64,000 bases of DNA. Source: Chiridota heheva (Eukaryota; Echinodermata; Holothuroidea; Apodida; Chiridotidae). This document shows positions 1 through 12,038 of this stretch, in pieces. The first letter of the stretch is position 1, and the number at the start of each line of letters is the position of its first letter. The stretch covers positions 1-64,000 of the forward strand of contig JAIGNY010002799.1 of assembly GCA_020152595.1 (NCBI GenBank), written 5' to 3'. A program made the position numbers and the translations under genes. The notes beneath the pieces are model-generated. The model was not told the origin of the DNA. It did not search any database and saw nothing but the letters and a program-made list of their open reading frames with translations.

Positions 1-1450
1 TTTTGATCCGCATGCCTATCTCAGTTCCTTCACTGCAGTCACTCAGGATGCATTGAGGGATGTCATTATTTTATCCCCACCAAAGTCATGTCTACTTGAT
101 ACATTACCAACATGGCTGCTTCAGAAATCATTGGAGGCGCACTTACCATTTTGGACAGATTTGGTCAATCTATCACTTTCATCACGTTAAGTCTTGGCAT
201 CTTCCAAGGTAGCAATAGTTACACCACTTCTAAAGAAGTCTGCTCTTGATCCAGTAGTGAAAAAGAATTACAGACCAGTCTCTAATTTGTCCTTCTTAGG
301 GAAGTCAATTGAGCGCATTGTTTTAAACGTCTTAATGATCATCTGCATGACAACAACTAAGATGAATGCTTGCAGTCTGCATTCAAAAAGCAACATTCAA
401 CTAAGACTGCTCTATAGAAGGTTCATAATGACATTGCTTGCTTCCTGGATATTAATAAAGCTGTTCTTCTTGCCCTTTTGGATCTAAGTTTAGCCTTTGA
501 CACCATCAACCATGATTGTCTGATTCACATGCTGCATAAAAAAAATCAGGTTGAGAGGTTCTGCACTGAAATGGTTTGAATCATATATTAACAACCGCAG
601 TCAAGTTGTGGGTATAAATGGTGAATTCTCCTGTTCCAGGATTATCAACAAAGGTGGTGTACCACAAGGTTCGGTTCTGGGGTCCGTGGTTTTTCCATTT
701 ACACAATGCCCATCAAGCAAATAATTGAAAAGAACAATGTGAACTATCACAAATATGCTGAGGATCTTCAGTTGTACGTTTTTACACTCCTGCTGATCCC
801 GAAGATACCGCTGTTGCTGTCAACAGATTACAATGTATTTCCGAGATCAGGCGATGGATGTCTTTCCATTACTTACAGCTTGGCAATGAAAAAAAACTGA
901 ACTTCTCAACTTAATGTGACCTTCTCAACATCACACTTTCGGCACGCAGGCTATAGTTATTGACGACACACTCATACCTTCAAAATCTTGTGTAAGGAAT
1001 CTTGGCATCATCTTTGATCAACACCTCACAATGGCGCATGAAGTATCAAGTGTAATCAGGACCTGCCAGTTTTATCTTTGAAACATCAGCACAACTCGCC
1101 ACTTTTTTTTTTCTCCACTCATGCTTGCTAGACAGCCATCCAATGCCTTGTTACATCAACACTTGATTACTGCTGTTCTCTTTTTACAGGAATCTCTCAA
1201 ACACAGGTTAATTGTCTTCAGCTAATGCAAAACAAAGCAGCTATGGTTGTTACATAGCGCACACACGTTGATCAGATTTCTCTAATACTGGCTGATTTAT
1301 ATTGGCTACTTTGTCATCTTAGAGTAAATTTTCGCCTTCTGATGTATATTTTCAAATGTTTTCACAACTTACACCATCTTATCTTCAGGACATATTCACA
1401 ATTTATCATCCCAAGCGACCTTTAAGATTCTCAATTGACAACTCACACTA
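1..1450 (+). mobile_element. Decayed CR1/L2-like LINE, reverse transcriptase fragment
   Basis: This is a broken non-LTR reverse transcriptase. Translation from 194 gives the RT block NYRPVSNLSFLGKSIERIV. After a frame change, the block DLSLAFDTINHDCL is read from 484. A further frame carries YHKYAEDLQLYVF near 735-780, where the catalytic YxDD box of the family should lie; here it reads YAED. The 3' part (about 1110-1430) still resembles the thumb and C-terminal block of CR1/L2 LINEs. Many frameshifts and stops rule out function. The 5' end lies outside the window, and no clear 3' tail is seen before the sequence changes character near 1450. Clade assignment is by motif memory only. Confidence 0.7.
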
Positions 1451-1722
1451 GTTATAGACATTGTTATAAGTAGGGGGTGTGGTTCATTTGACCTCCACTT
1501 TCGGCGCCACTAAACAGCTGAATGATCTTGAATTAAAGGACTATGCGTTTGTAATGGCTTTCATGTAATTCAACCACATGATCTCGTTCTTTAATTTGTC
1601 CGACAAAGTCGTTCTCCTCATAATATCTGCAGGAACTTTTTAAGATGGGGTGTTACATTTCAAAGACAGACGACGTTGGGTGATAGTGTGAAATGTATGG
1701 AATAAAGTTCTCCAATCGAAAG

Positions 1723-1925
1723 ATTTAATATTGAATATGAATTAGATGGTGAGAGAAAAATCATATGCCCTCATCGGGATTCCAGCCTGATACCCCCAAC
1801 TACCGTCCAATGCTCTACCACTGAGCTATGAGGCCAAGTGGTATTACCCCCTCGAATTGTTCCTTAAGGCATCATTTTTTCTCTGTGCTGCTCAAGTACA
1901 GCTGCGTAAATATATACAGAGCTGG
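1723..1925 (-). mobile_element. tRNA-derived SINE (minus strand)
   Basis: The reverse complement of about 1764-1835 starts with a tRNA-like head. It has an A box (TAGCTCAGTGGTAGAGC), then a degenerate B box (GGCTGGAATCCC), and nearly complementary 7-base ends resembling an acceptor stem. The anticodon arm does not pair properly, so this is a tRNA-derived SINE rather than a working tRNA. A ~35-bp sequence beginning TGTGAAATGTATGGAAT lies on both sides (about 1688-1722 and 1926-1962) with several differences. It could be an old target-site duplication or two copies of another repeat. The end coordinates are approximate. Confidence 0.55.
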
Positions 1926-3053
1926 TGTGAAATGTATGGAATGAAGTTCTTCAATGGGAAGGTTGAACATGGCTTTCATTCAAAAAGTGATCTGTTAAGA
2001 TGTTAATGTTTTTTCAACCAATATCAGCGGCGAAGAAAGTTATTTTACATTGGGAGCCCAGATTGGCTTTTTGTTTTAACAAACCTATCAAAATGTATGA
2101 ATCAGTGGAAAGTTGAGTAAAATCTGACATTTGCAGAATATTGAAGAAAATCTACCGCAAATGAATAAGAATTTTCGGAAATTGAAGCAAAATTCAAGAA
2201 AATGAAGAACTCTTTCCCGAAAATTGAAGGAAATTTGCCTATGTGCCGACTTTATCGCACACTTTGGAAAAAAAGAAAAGGTCTGAAGGGAACCTGACGT
2301 TTCAAAATCAATTTGTCAGACCTTGATTATTTGGGCCAAAATGGTATTGGTCCCCGCAATAGAATTATTGGGGGAACTTGCTTCTCCCGCTCTTCCACGT
2401 TTCTACGTCACTTAACTGCTTCATATAAAAGTTGTTATATTTTCATAAACCTTTATTTAAACTGTTATCAAATTATATGAAGCTTCGAATTGAGCAACTA
2501 GGTTTGTCATATCACTTGCATAAGCTACGCCTGTGACCGCACCGCAGGGAATCTGGCAGTCTGGATTACTTAAGAATGTGTCACCAAAAGAAAACATGAA
2601 TAGGTCTGATTTCAATATATTCGTTACGAATTTCCCTGAGCAACACAGGGTTTAATACAGTCAAAATCCAATGTAGGCCTAAATGATAATATATCAAATG
2701 GACCTTCTCTGTATGGACATGTTTCAGTTTCTAGGCTGTTTGAAAGAGTATTAAAATCTGGGCAGTCGTAGTTTTGAATCGTTTTAGAGGTAATCTAGTA
2801 GTGCCGGAGTGCATGCTTGAAACCCGTCAAGTTAACATTTGATAAACACAACTTGCATTGATGAAATTTAGTTGTATAAACCAGAGCTTATATGTTAGAG
2901 CTTTTAAATGTGCACCCTTACAAAAACAGAAAAAGCCCAGATCTGGTTTTATTACAGTTTTTATCTGGGTAAATAAAGTTTTATAAAGATTCATTATACC
3001 ACAACATATTGCTTGAGTGTCATAAAGAGATAATCAAAGAGAATAAGAGGAAT
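1926..3053. other. No gene seen; weak AAATTTTCCG-type repeat
   Basis: This AT-rich stretch has no credible reading frame. A short degenerate run of the ~20-base motif family found elsewhere in the window (GAAATTTTCCGAAAATTGAAG type) lies at about 2130-2235. Nothing else could be identified. Confidence 0.5.
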
Positions 3054-3716
3054 GGAATATTCCCATGGATTTTCATTTTTTTATATATGATAGGGAAATT
3101 TTTAGATACAATGTGGTGAATAAACTATGTTAATATTTGTTCCATTTATAAATTTTAAAGTATATTTGAATTTGGATAAAAGTGACTGATTGGCAACATC
3201 TGTGATGTCATAGAGACAATTTCAACAAACGTTTTTTGTCTTTCTTTTAAAATGATTTGCATTTTTTCTCATTGAAAATGTGATGTACACCAAGAAAGAA
3301 AGAAAAAATGGTAAACTATATATTTCACCCTTTCTCTATAATGAACCCAAAATGCTGCTCGATAATGACCCCAAAATGCTGTTCGATAACGAACCCAAAA
3401 TGCTGTTTGATAATGAACCCAAAATGCTGTTCGATAATGAACCCAAAATGCTGTTCGATAATGAACCCAAAATGCTGTTCGATAATGTAAAAAAAGTATG
3501 TTCAAATTTATAAAACAAATACAAAGAACTGTGCAAACTTTGCTTTGATAACATCACCAAGCTTAAGGACCTGTACGAGGTGTTTTAAGAATGTTTTTCT
3601 ACTCTTTAGTTGTTATAACTTTTAAAGAGAATAAAATATTTACATAATTTTTCACCACTTTGTTTCTATGAATTTTTCCTATCATTATGTAAAAATGAAA
3701 ATCCATGGGAATATCA
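3054..3716. mobile_element. Palindromic MITE carrying a minisatellite
   Basis: The left end (about 3054-3110: ATATTCCCATGGATTTTCAT, then a TATGATAGGGAAATTTTT stretch) is repeated in inverted form at about 3670-3716. The arms of ~45-50 bases match well. The inner sequence includes a GATGTCAT...GACAATTTCAAC block that resembles the element at 37612-38179, so the two look like members of one non-coding terminal-inverted-repeat family. No transposase is present. The loop has acquired a 24-bp minisatellite. Boundaries are by eye and no target-site duplication was established. Confidence 0.6.
3341..3488 (+). repeat. 24-bp minisatellite, about 6 copies
   Basis: About six tandem copies of AATGAACCCAAAATGCTGTTCGAT-like units (24 bases) with a few substitutions. 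Because the unit is a multiple of three it stays open in several frames on both strands, for example as NEPKMLFD repeats. This is a by-product of the unit length and not evidence of a gene. Confidence 0.85.
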
Positions 3717-4194
3717 AATATTTATAAAAATAAAATATTTGAGGTTCCGGAGGGAGGATTTACACCTTCAAAATGTCCTTTATCTACTTAATCTGTCACT
3801 CAACTGTTTTAAATGTTGCTTGGCGCTTGATTGAATTATTTTAGAACTTGGTTAATTCATGCAAGTAAAGTTTGATCGATTGCTTTGACCAGGTTAAGTC
3901 AATAACAATAACTACTTTAACTACTTGATAAGAAGTAGTAATAAGTACTTTAGAAGAATTTTAACTCTTTAAAGCAGCGCGGAGTAATGACAACATTCTG
4001 ATCATATATACCGATGTGTGCATGTATGGAAATGTCAATACCAGAGACTGGAAAAGGTAGAAACTTAAAAAGAGGGTACTTTCTATGACGTTACATGAGT
4101 CACGCCAATGTGAGATGTAATTGAGATCGCATGCACGTGGCTTGGTAGGGCGAAATCAGCGATGTCGGAATCACGGGGCAAAAGAGGAATGGCC
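3717..4194. other. No gene seen
   Basis: AT-rich sequence without a recognisable coding, RNA or repeat signal beyond short runs. The downstream dispersed repeat begins at about 4195. Confidence 0.4.
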
Positions 4195-4690
4195 CCTTGC
4201 CGTAGAGTAAGGGATCGAAGGGGCAGAATGTGCCCTTTTGAAAGTTGAGAACGGACTCTGGCAGGAGGTGCCTTTTTAAAAGTTGAGGGCGGACCGGGGC
4301 AGGAGGGCCCTTTTGAAAGTTATATGAAATTATTCTAGGTCATTCTTGAAGCTTGAAAACCAAATAGGATCCACTCACTCACAAATCCTATATAGTACAT
4401 AGATGTTGTAACATACATTTATTATTTATTCGACAAATTAAAAAAGTATATCATTTACCAGGGGACCCGACACCGAGGGCCGTGGTGGGGACATGGCTTC
4501 CAATAATTTTCTAAATTAATAATTTTCAAAAGGAGGCCTTTTACCTATTCGCCCGATGGGCAATTGCCATCATTGGTCCTCGCTCCCGAATCTCAAACCC
4601 ATAGGCGGGATTGCCTTCCAAAAGTGGGGGAAAAGTCAAACGTGTGTGTGTGTATGTGTATGTGTGTGTGTGTTACGCCTAGCTTGTAAA
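4195..4690 (+). repeat. Dispersed repeat, copy 1 (partner at 28.2 kb)
   Basis: A non-coding segment of ~490 bases shared in the same orientation with 28240-28720. Shared landmarks in order are the repeated phrase GTGCCCTTTTGAAAGTT, then CATTCTTGAAGCTT, then ACCGAGGGCC, then GCCCGATGGG, then a TG-rich tract (here at about 4640-4672). The two copies differ by small insertions and many substitutions, so they are old. The family is not recognised. Confidence 0.65.
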
Positions 4691-5370
4691 AACGATATTT
4701 CAAGAACGGTACATTGGATTCATGCCTTATGTGACACACAAATAGTATATCGTCGGAAGATGTGCCCTATTCCTTTTAGTGATGATGTTATGCATATTAA
4801 TGAGTGGGAAGGGTTTAATGTACACATTTTTTGAAATGCTCATAATTCAACAACAGTTTGTCCGTTTTTCATATTTGGTAAGACACTTGTTAAGTAGTGT
4901 CCACGTGCCCATGGTATAAAAATGTTGAATTTTATTGATATGCGTAGTGGACGGGGCTAAGTGTGGTTTTGCAAAATAGAGCTTGTAAACACGAAATCTC
5001 TAGAACAACACATTGGATTTATGTCATAAGTGTAACATTGGTAGGCCATAATCTGCAGATGTGCCCTATTGTATTTGGTGATGTTGTCACGCATATTAAT
5101 GAGTGGGCGGGACCTTATTTAAAAACCTTGAACTGTTCATTTTTCAACAACCACTTGTCCGTTTTGTTTCACATTTTGCATAATTATGCATAATGTGTAT
5201 GTATTCATGGTTTCAAAACGTTGCAATTCATCAAAATGCGTAGTGGGCGGGACTTAATATGATTTTGCTGAAAAGAGCTTGTAAATACGGTATCTCAAGA
5301 ATGATAAGTTGCATTCATGTCATATGCGGTACACAGATAGCCCATTGTCTGTAGATGTGCCCTGTCTTAA
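4677..5370 (+). repeat. Three degenerate ~300-bp tandem repeats
   Basis: Three successive copies begin at about 4677, 4975 and 5272. Each has AGCTTGTAAA, then a TTGGATTCATG-like phrase, then GATGTGCCCT. The first two copies continue through GCATATTAATGAGTGGG. Spacing is close to 295-300 bases and divergence is substantial. No reading frame is conserved between copies, so a coding role is unlikely. Confidence 0.6.
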
Positions 5371-5966
5371 AATCAACCAACAACGAAAGGATTTATTAAA
5401 ATCACTAAGAATTTTCGTTTTCTGGTTTGTGTAAAAGGGGCCTAGCTCTTCCAATTATTCTACAATCTGATTATTGAATATAAAAGGAATTGAATTGAAT
5501 TGCCTTGCATGCATTCTTTGAAACGGTTTGATTTAACATTTCTGATGCTTTCGATCAATTAGGCCCAAAAGAGGAGAAAGACATGGACAGGTAGCAACAA
5601 TATCAGCTAGAGTGGTTGAAAATAAAAATAAAAAGAACAGCAAAGAGTTTGATCAAAATTGGTTAAGAATTGACCATTTGACATCATTTGAAACTTTTAT
5701 ACTTAATTAGAATAAATTGCCAACTATTTTGTGACCTCAGAACAGGACTACTAGAAAATGTATTGTTAATTTATTGTTTTTCGATCCTTTCACCATAGAA
5801 TATATACTACAAAGAGACAAATGACAATAAATTCTTACTTATTAAGCGAATTGTACGGTCTTCAAAATAGTTCATTTTCCTTCAGTCTTTGCGTCCCTTC
5901 AAGATAACATTCTTCGTAGTATATGCTCCATAGGGGTGGGGGTGGGGAGGGGGTGGAGTGGATTTT

Positions 5967-5968
<2 letters not shown>
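5371..5968. other. No gene seen; G-rich tract
   Basis: No coding signal. A G-rich tract (GGGGTGGG-type, about 5934-5957) directly precedes the (TA)n array. Confidence 0.4.
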
Positions 5969-6215
<247 letters not shown>

Positions 6216-6836
6216 GATATTTATCTTTATGAATATAAACAAGTTTTAAATTATTGGTCCTGTTTCAACCTAGCTCTGCTACCATTTTGTTCCCAAGGTG
6301 AACAAAAATAATTAGTTTCGAACTCTTCGGCTCCTTTATATCAACTGATTTATTTACACATTCTCTATTTCAAATAAGGCATTTCCCGCCAACAGCCTAT
6401 GCAAAATACAAATTTATGACAATGCATAATGTGGAAATACAATGTTTTATTGCTTACGTTTGTTACATGGTTAGCGGCGGCAGAAGGAACAAAATATTGG
6501 GTGCCCATCGAACAGGAGTAAATCCATTAAAACAATTGTCCGTTAAGGTAACACCAAAGTGTGTGGTCGATAGACCCGCTTAAGAGCCCCTTGTGGGATC
6601 CAGGGCCGAATCTGTACTGACTGCTCTTTATAAGAGATTGATTATAGTGCTTGTATACTTTAATTGGTATACATTTGAAGTGTAGCTACTATTTAAAAAG
6701 GAGAATAATTCTGAAAGATTTGGATGAATTTTGTAGAACGTAGCTATTTCAGGAATTCAGTGAGTACATGCACATCTACTAATTGATTTAAGTCGATACT
6801 GCCTGGATACAATCATCAGATCGTAGAATAATCAAA
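6216..6836. other. Probable 5' leader of BEL element; no LTR identified
   Basis: This non-coding stretch immediately precedes the gag start of the BEL/Pao element and may contain its leader or 5' LTR. I compared it by eye with the sequence 3' of the integrase and found no direct repeat. The LTRs are therefore lost, too diverged, or not recognisable without alignment. Confidence 0.3.
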
Positions 6837-7439
6837 ATGACAGACGGAGATGAAGGAATAGACGAAGTTAAGTTTGAGTAGCTGAAGAGGGAAGGGAAGG
6901 TTGAAAGAGGGAAAATGACAAGAACCTTAAATATTTTAAAAGCACAGTATGCAAAGGAGAGCATGGAGATAGATGTTGAAGTGATTGATAAATTATTAGA
7001 AAGAGCAAAAGTTGTATCAAATAAATTGGAAGAAATTCATGAGGAATATGGATTACTTGAAAGTAATGATAACGAATTTGCGGCAGCAGAAAGATATATG
7101 GAAGATTGTGAACAAAACTACTTTGAAGTATGTGGAAAGGCGAAGAAGATTATCAGCTCGGCGAAGTCAGAACAGCTCTGAAAAGTGAGTTATCAAAAAG
7201 GTGTAGGCAAAATAGTGCACGAGAATAGAACAAATGACAGTTTAAAAACAGAAACTATGACCCAAAATAAAGATGAAGATAATTCTTCTGAAACAAGAAC
7301 TGATAGTGGTTCAGAGAAGAAAAGTAAAGAACAGAATGAAACATTTCACAATTCTGATGAAGCTAATTTGATGTCATTTAAGTTGGCATTTGAATTTCCG
7401 AAAGCAGAATTTTTTTGTTTTGTTATGGCAATTCGTTAG
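6837..7439 (+). pseudogene. BEL/Pao gag, N-terminal part
   Basis: The ATG at 6837 opens a frame that meets TAG at 6879 and continues past it with Met at 6915, in the same frame. The following ~90 residues are charged and helical (for example MEIDVEVIDKLLERAKVVS, then a Glu-rich stretch), as in the coiled-coil N-terminal domain of BEL gag. TGA at 7179-7181 interrupts, and the frame then continues through a polar Asp/Ser/Lys-rich linker to 7439. A frame change in the T-run at about 7411-7416 moves the reading to the next segment. Confidence 0.75.
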
Positions 7440-8347
7440 ATTATTGGGAGTTTATGACTAACTTTAAGATAAATGTTGCTTCAAAACTAAGTAACAATAG
7501 CACTAGATTGCAGTACTTGTTACAACTATGTAAAGGTAAAGCAAACACGTGTATCAGGAGTTGTGGTTTGTTAGGTGAGGAAGGTTATGAAAGGGCCATG
7601 GAAATTTTAAGGAAACAATTTGGCCAGCCCCATCTCATATTAGATGCATTAATGTCAAACCTATTGAAACGTAAGCAACTGTATCCAGGAGATTCAGAGG
7701 GGTTGTGGTCATTAGTGGGATCCATGAAGGAATGTCAGATAACCTTATCAAACATGGGCTATGCGCATGATTTAGATAGTACGTCTAACTTACTCAAAGT
7801 TCAGAGATTATTGCCAAATTATATGCAAGCAAAATGGGTGAATATAGCTCACGAAATATTGGATTCTAGAAAACCAACATTTCTGGATATGCTTCGTTTT
7901 ATCGAGAAACAAGCAGAAGTAAATTGTACTATGTTTGGCAGAGAAATAAGGAAACCAAAGTCGAGAGAATTTAAGTCTGAACTTAGGTCAAACACGTATC
8001 TTGTTAGGGGCCAAGTTGGAGAAAGGAGACAAGAAAGAGCTCCTAACAAATGTGTTTGCTGTGGGAATATTTACAGATTATGGGAATGTCAAAGATTCAA
8101 AGCCTTAGGTGTTGAAGAAAGATGGCAATTGGCAAAAAGAGAAAGCTTATGCCTCAAATGTGTGGGTAGTCATCTTGCTAAGAATTGCACTAGGCAAATG
8201 AAATGCAATATACAAGGTTGTATCAGTGATCATAAGACAGTAAGAGATGGTTGCATAAAACAAATGGAAGACATAATGAGAGCGGTAGAAATGAGGGCAT
8301 TTCTATTGAAGGGGAGCGTTCAAATTGGTTTAATGATGATGGTATAG
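7415..8347 (+). pseudogene. BEL/Pao gag, central part and zinc knuckle
   Basis: A frame of about 310 codons. It begins with a YWEFMTNFKINV-type block and QLCKGKANTCIRSCG, matching the capsid-like domain of BEL/Pao gag. Near the C-terminus there is a first Cys cluster (CVCC...WECQRF, with the usual His missing). It is followed by a zinc knuckle CLKCVGSHLAKNC, which has spacing CX2CX3HX4C. These normally bind nucleic acid during particle assembly. The reading changes frame within about 8250-8340 into the protease segment. Confidence 0.85.
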
Positions 8348-9462
8348 GACCTAGACACATGAATAGTGCTAGCCGTACATACATGGCTCAGGTACAAGAC
8401 CTTGCCCTTCGAACAATCCCAGTGATAGTTAGCAATGGTATCAAGAACATAGAGGTTAATGCCTTATTAGATGATAACAGTTCTCAAACATATATCAATG
8501 CCGATTTAAGTGGGAAACTTGGATTGTCAGGGGAAACTAAAGAAGTTGTAATTAGCACCCTTAATGGAAAGGAAGAAAGGTTCACTACTCAACCAGTCAC
8601 ATTATTTGTTTCTCCAATTGATAATACTATTAAGCATCAAATAAGTGCCCTAACCACTAAGAACGTTACAGGGAGTTTGAAAAATTCTCCGTGGAATAGG
8701 GTGAGCAAAGATTGGGATCATCTTAGAGATATTAACTTTCCAGTAGTAAGAAGTAAAAAACATGAAATTGATATACTGATTGGTATAGACAGTTTTAAAT
8801 TACATACTTCTATCGAAGAGAGACACGGGAGGCTTGGTGAACCAGTTGCCAGGTTAACTCCTCTTGGGTGGACATGTGTCGGTAAATTAAGTAAAAGCGG
8901 AAGAGCCATATCAGGTGGAACAGTATTACACGCTAACACGTTTAAATGCAACGAAATGACAAGGGACAACACCAATGAAATTATGAGAACATTTTGGGAA
9001 ATAGATACAGTTGGTATTAACACCGAGCATACATGCTATAATGCAGAGAACAAGAAAGCAAATGAATTAGTAACAAACTCAATGCTCAAAGTCAATAGCA
9101 GATACTCGGTAGAAATACCGTGGAATAACAACAAATCATATCTACCCAAATCTAATTATGGTTCCGCTTTAAAACGACTAGCTAATGTTGGAAAGAAATT
9201 GACAAAGAATGAAGAACTTGGAAAGGCTTACAAACAAGTTATAGATACACAAGTGGAAAAGGGGTATATAAGAAAACTTGACTCAAACGTAGAAAATCCA
9301 GATAGGCAATGGTATTTACCACATTTTCCAGTAGTCAAGCTAGATAGAGAGACAACAAGAGTACGAATTGTTTATGACGCCGCCGCAAAACATGAAGGTT
9401 TCTGTCTAATGATACAATATATACTAGACCTAAGTTGCAAACAAACCTATTTGATATTCTGA
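8251..9462 (+). pseudogene. BEL/Pao aspartic protease and RT N-terminal segment
   Basis: About 403 codons. The protease domain begins near 8370 and has the active-site region ALLDDNSSQTYI. The family usually has D-S/T-G there, so the DDN seen here looks inactivating. Downstream comes a linker with PLGWTCVGKL, which is typical of Pao peptidases. The start of the reverse transcriptase follows, with YLPHFPVVK and VRIVYDAAAK. The frame is lost near 9405-9440, just after this VYDAAAK block. Confidence 0.88.
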
Positions 9463-10298
9463 TGAGGTTTAGGAAACATAAGATAGCCCTAGTCTGTGAC
9501 ATCTCTGAGATGTATCTTCAAATTGAGGTCAATGCAAAAGATAGACCAATGTTACGTTTTCTTTGGCGCGATTTAAACCCTGATAACGACCCAGAGGTGT
9601 ATGAATTCTGTAGGGTAGTGTTTGGTGTGAGTGCTTCTCCATTCATAGCTCAAAAGGTGTCACAACACAATGCTGATATCCATAAGGAAGAGTTGCCATT
9701 AGCGGCAGAGACCATTCTTAAGTCCACCTACATAGATGATAGCATGGATTCTGTAAAGGACGAGAAAGAAGGAATAGAGTTGTACCATCAACTTACAGAG
9801 TTATGTGGTAGAGCAGGAATGAAAGCTAGAAAATGGCTATCAAATTCTAAGGAGGTTTTAGGAGCCATTCCACAGGAGCATAGGGCCAAAGAGTTCCAAC
9901 TAAATGAGAGTCAGTTGCCTTCAGTTAAGACTTTAGGCTTAATTTGGAATGCTGATCAAGACAAATTTAATTTCAAAGCTTCCAGTCAATCAGACAGAAG
10001 TATTACAAAACGTACAGTGTTGAGTAAAATTGCATCTGTATTTGATCCGTTAGGATTTATAAGTCCAATTATTGTAAGGGCCAAGATACTTATGCAGGAA
10101 ATATGGGAAAGCGGGCTGGATTGGGATGAGCCTTTGGTAGGTGATCTTAGAAACAATGTAACGTCTTGGATAAAAGACTTAGATAGGTTGAGTGACGTAG
10201 GTGTATATAGATGTTTATGTCCTCATGGAGAAGGGGAAGTTGAGTTACATACTTTTGTTGATGCTTCAATATGGAGCAGTTTTGTATATAAAACGTGA
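9435..10298 (+). pseudogene. BEL/Pao reverse transcriptase and start of RNase H
   Basis: The palm domain is intact over ~280 codons. It contains LVCDISEMYLQIEV (first catalytic Asp), FGVSASPFIAQ and the box STYIDDSMDS with YIDD as the catalytic pair. The connection domain follows (SVFDPLGFISPIIVRAKIL), and the RNase H domain begins with LHTFVDAS. The frame breaks just after this, near 10290. The frame opens with TTG after the upstream break, so 9435 is not a real start. Confidence 0.92.
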
Positions 10299-10381
10299 AA
10301 TCGATGGGAAAGTTAATGTTCGATTTGTAGCTTCAAAGACTAAGGTAGCACCCCCTAAAATCCACTAGCACACCCAGGTTA

Positions 10382-11266
10382 GTGCTTTTAGGTGCTATGC
10401 TAGGACTTAAACTAACAATCTCGGTATGTAAAATATTGGGTTTTGATATCAAGCAGGTGTATTTCTGGAGTGACAGTATGAATGTCCTCTGGTGGATACG
10501 TGGTCACAGTAGGCATTTCAAACCCTTTGTGGCACACAGGGTTGGTGAAATTCAGGATAATACCAATCCAAGCCAGTGGAGACATGTCCCTGGCAAATTA
10601 AACCCAGCTGATGTAGCTTCCAGGGGTTGCACAGTAGATGAAATCATTCAGAATGAAGTGTGGTGGAGTGGGCCTGACTTTCTAAAGGGACCAAAAGAGA
10701 AGTGGCCAGAGACTAAGATCATGGAGGTGAAGACCTCAACAGAACAGAAACAATCTGTTACCTTTTTAAGTGTAATGATTCCTAAGAACTGCGATGATTG
10801 GCAATTAAATCCAAAACGGTTTTCAGACTGGTCTAGATTAGTGAGAGTTCTAGCTTATATTTGTAGATTCATTACAAATTGTAGGACGAAAACAAAGCAA
10901 AGAGAAGTAGGGAATTTGTCCGTTGATGAGATCAGGGACTCAGAGATTGCTTTAATCAAACATGCTCAAAGAGAAGAATTCTCAGATGAGCTCAAAGGTT
11001 TGGAAAAAGGCGAGGGAGTGAATGAAAAAAATCAATTAAGTTCTCTATTTCCCAAGTTGGATGGAGATGGGTTCATAAGAGCGACTGGGAGGCTAAATTT
11101 AAATAATTCACTTCCATATGACGTAAGATTTCCAATTGTACTACCACGGAAACATGTTATCACAAGACTTATCGTAAAGAATTACCATATTATAGGAAAG
11201 CATGTAGCGGGGGTAAACCATGTATTGGCTATGGTATCGGAGAAATACTGGGTAATTTCCGCTTGA
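10382..11266 (+). pseudogene. BEL/Pao RNase H C-terminus and integrase zinc finger
   Basis: The first half completes RNase H, with the acidic motif FWSDSMNVLWWI and then HVPGKLNPADVASRG, which is strongly characteristic of BEL/Pao pol. The second half leads into the integrase HHCC zinc-binding region (RLIVKNYHIIGKHVAG). TGA at 11264-11266 interrupts. The Cys pair of the finger (ECENRCNDCK region) follows the stop in the same frame, before 11339. Confidence 0.9.
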
Positions 11267-11338
11267 GAGGAAATTCGAGAATGTGAGAACAGATGTAATG
11301 ACTGTAAGCGTAGAAAGGTTAAGACAGGGCAACATATT

Positions 11339-12019
11339 ATGGCACCACTACCAACAGTTAGAACTAGAGTGGACAGCTTAAAAGCTTTCACTAGGGTAGC
11401 TATTGATTATGCGGGGCCTTTTCTCACCAAGCAGGGGAGAGTTAAGGCTCAGATGAAGAGGTATTTGTGTTTGATTACGTGTTTGGCAACAAGAGCGGTG
11501 CATTTAGAGTTGGCGTTCTAAATGCATTTTTTAGATTTTTTTAGTCGAAGAGGTCAGTCACGTATTGTCTTTTCAGATAACGGCTCAAATTTCATAGGGG
11601 CAGAAAAAGAGTTAAGAGGTATAGTCAAGTTGCTAAACAAAGAAACGATTCAGGAAGATACTGAAGATACTGAAAATAGAGGAATTGAGTGGAATTTCAA
11701 TCCACCTTTAACACCACACTTTAGGGGGGCCCATGAGAGCTTGATTAAATCGGCAAAACGGGCGATGTATGCTATTTTGGGCAAGTCAGAAATAAATAAT
11801 GAGGAGTTGCATTCAGCTATAGTTGGATCTGAAGGTTTGCTAAACTCTAGGCCATTAACATATCAGACAGCATCCATCAAGGATACTGTACCATTGACAC
11901 CAAATTATTTCATGCATGGGCAAATGGGTGGTAGATTTGCATCAGAGGTAGCAATAGATACGGGGATATTCAGTCCTAGGAAGAGGTGGAGAAGAGTGCA
12001 TGAGTTAGTTAGACGTTAG
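11339..12019 (+). pseudogene. BEL/Pao integrase catalytic core
   Basis: The core carries the D,D,E positions: AIDYAGPF (first Asp), VFSDNGSNFIGAEKEL (second Asp) and FRGAHESLIKSAKRAM (Glu). TAA at 11519-11521 splits the core; the same frame continues in the next codon. The downstream block LLNSRPLTY...PLTPNYFMHG is typical of BEL/Pao. The usual C-terminal chromatin-binding tail is absent, because the sequence passes into a minisatellite after RVHELVRR. Confidence 0.92.
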
Positions 12020-12038
12020 TTAGTTTGATTATTAAAGG

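Larger units (their letters stand above)
6837..12036 (+). mobile_element. Dead BEL/Pao LTR retrotransposon (internal region)
   Basis: The internal region of a BEL/Pao-type element, with domains in the expected order: gag (6837-8347), aspartic protease and start of RT (8251-9462), RT and start of RNase H (9435-10298), rest of RNase H and integrase zinc finger (10382-11266), integrase core (11339-12019). In-frame stops lie at 6879-6881, 7179-7181, 11264-11266 and 11519-11521. Frame changes lie near 7415, 8250-8340, 9400-9440 and 10290-10380. The sequence still reads well between breaks, so it died fairly recently. No LTRs were found, and the integrase C-terminus runs into a minisatellite at 12039. 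Confidence 0.92.

Noticed and set aside
1764-1835. A functional tRNA gene on the minus strand
   Set aside because: A box is good, but the anticodon arm does not pair and the B box is degenerate; a SINE head is more likely.
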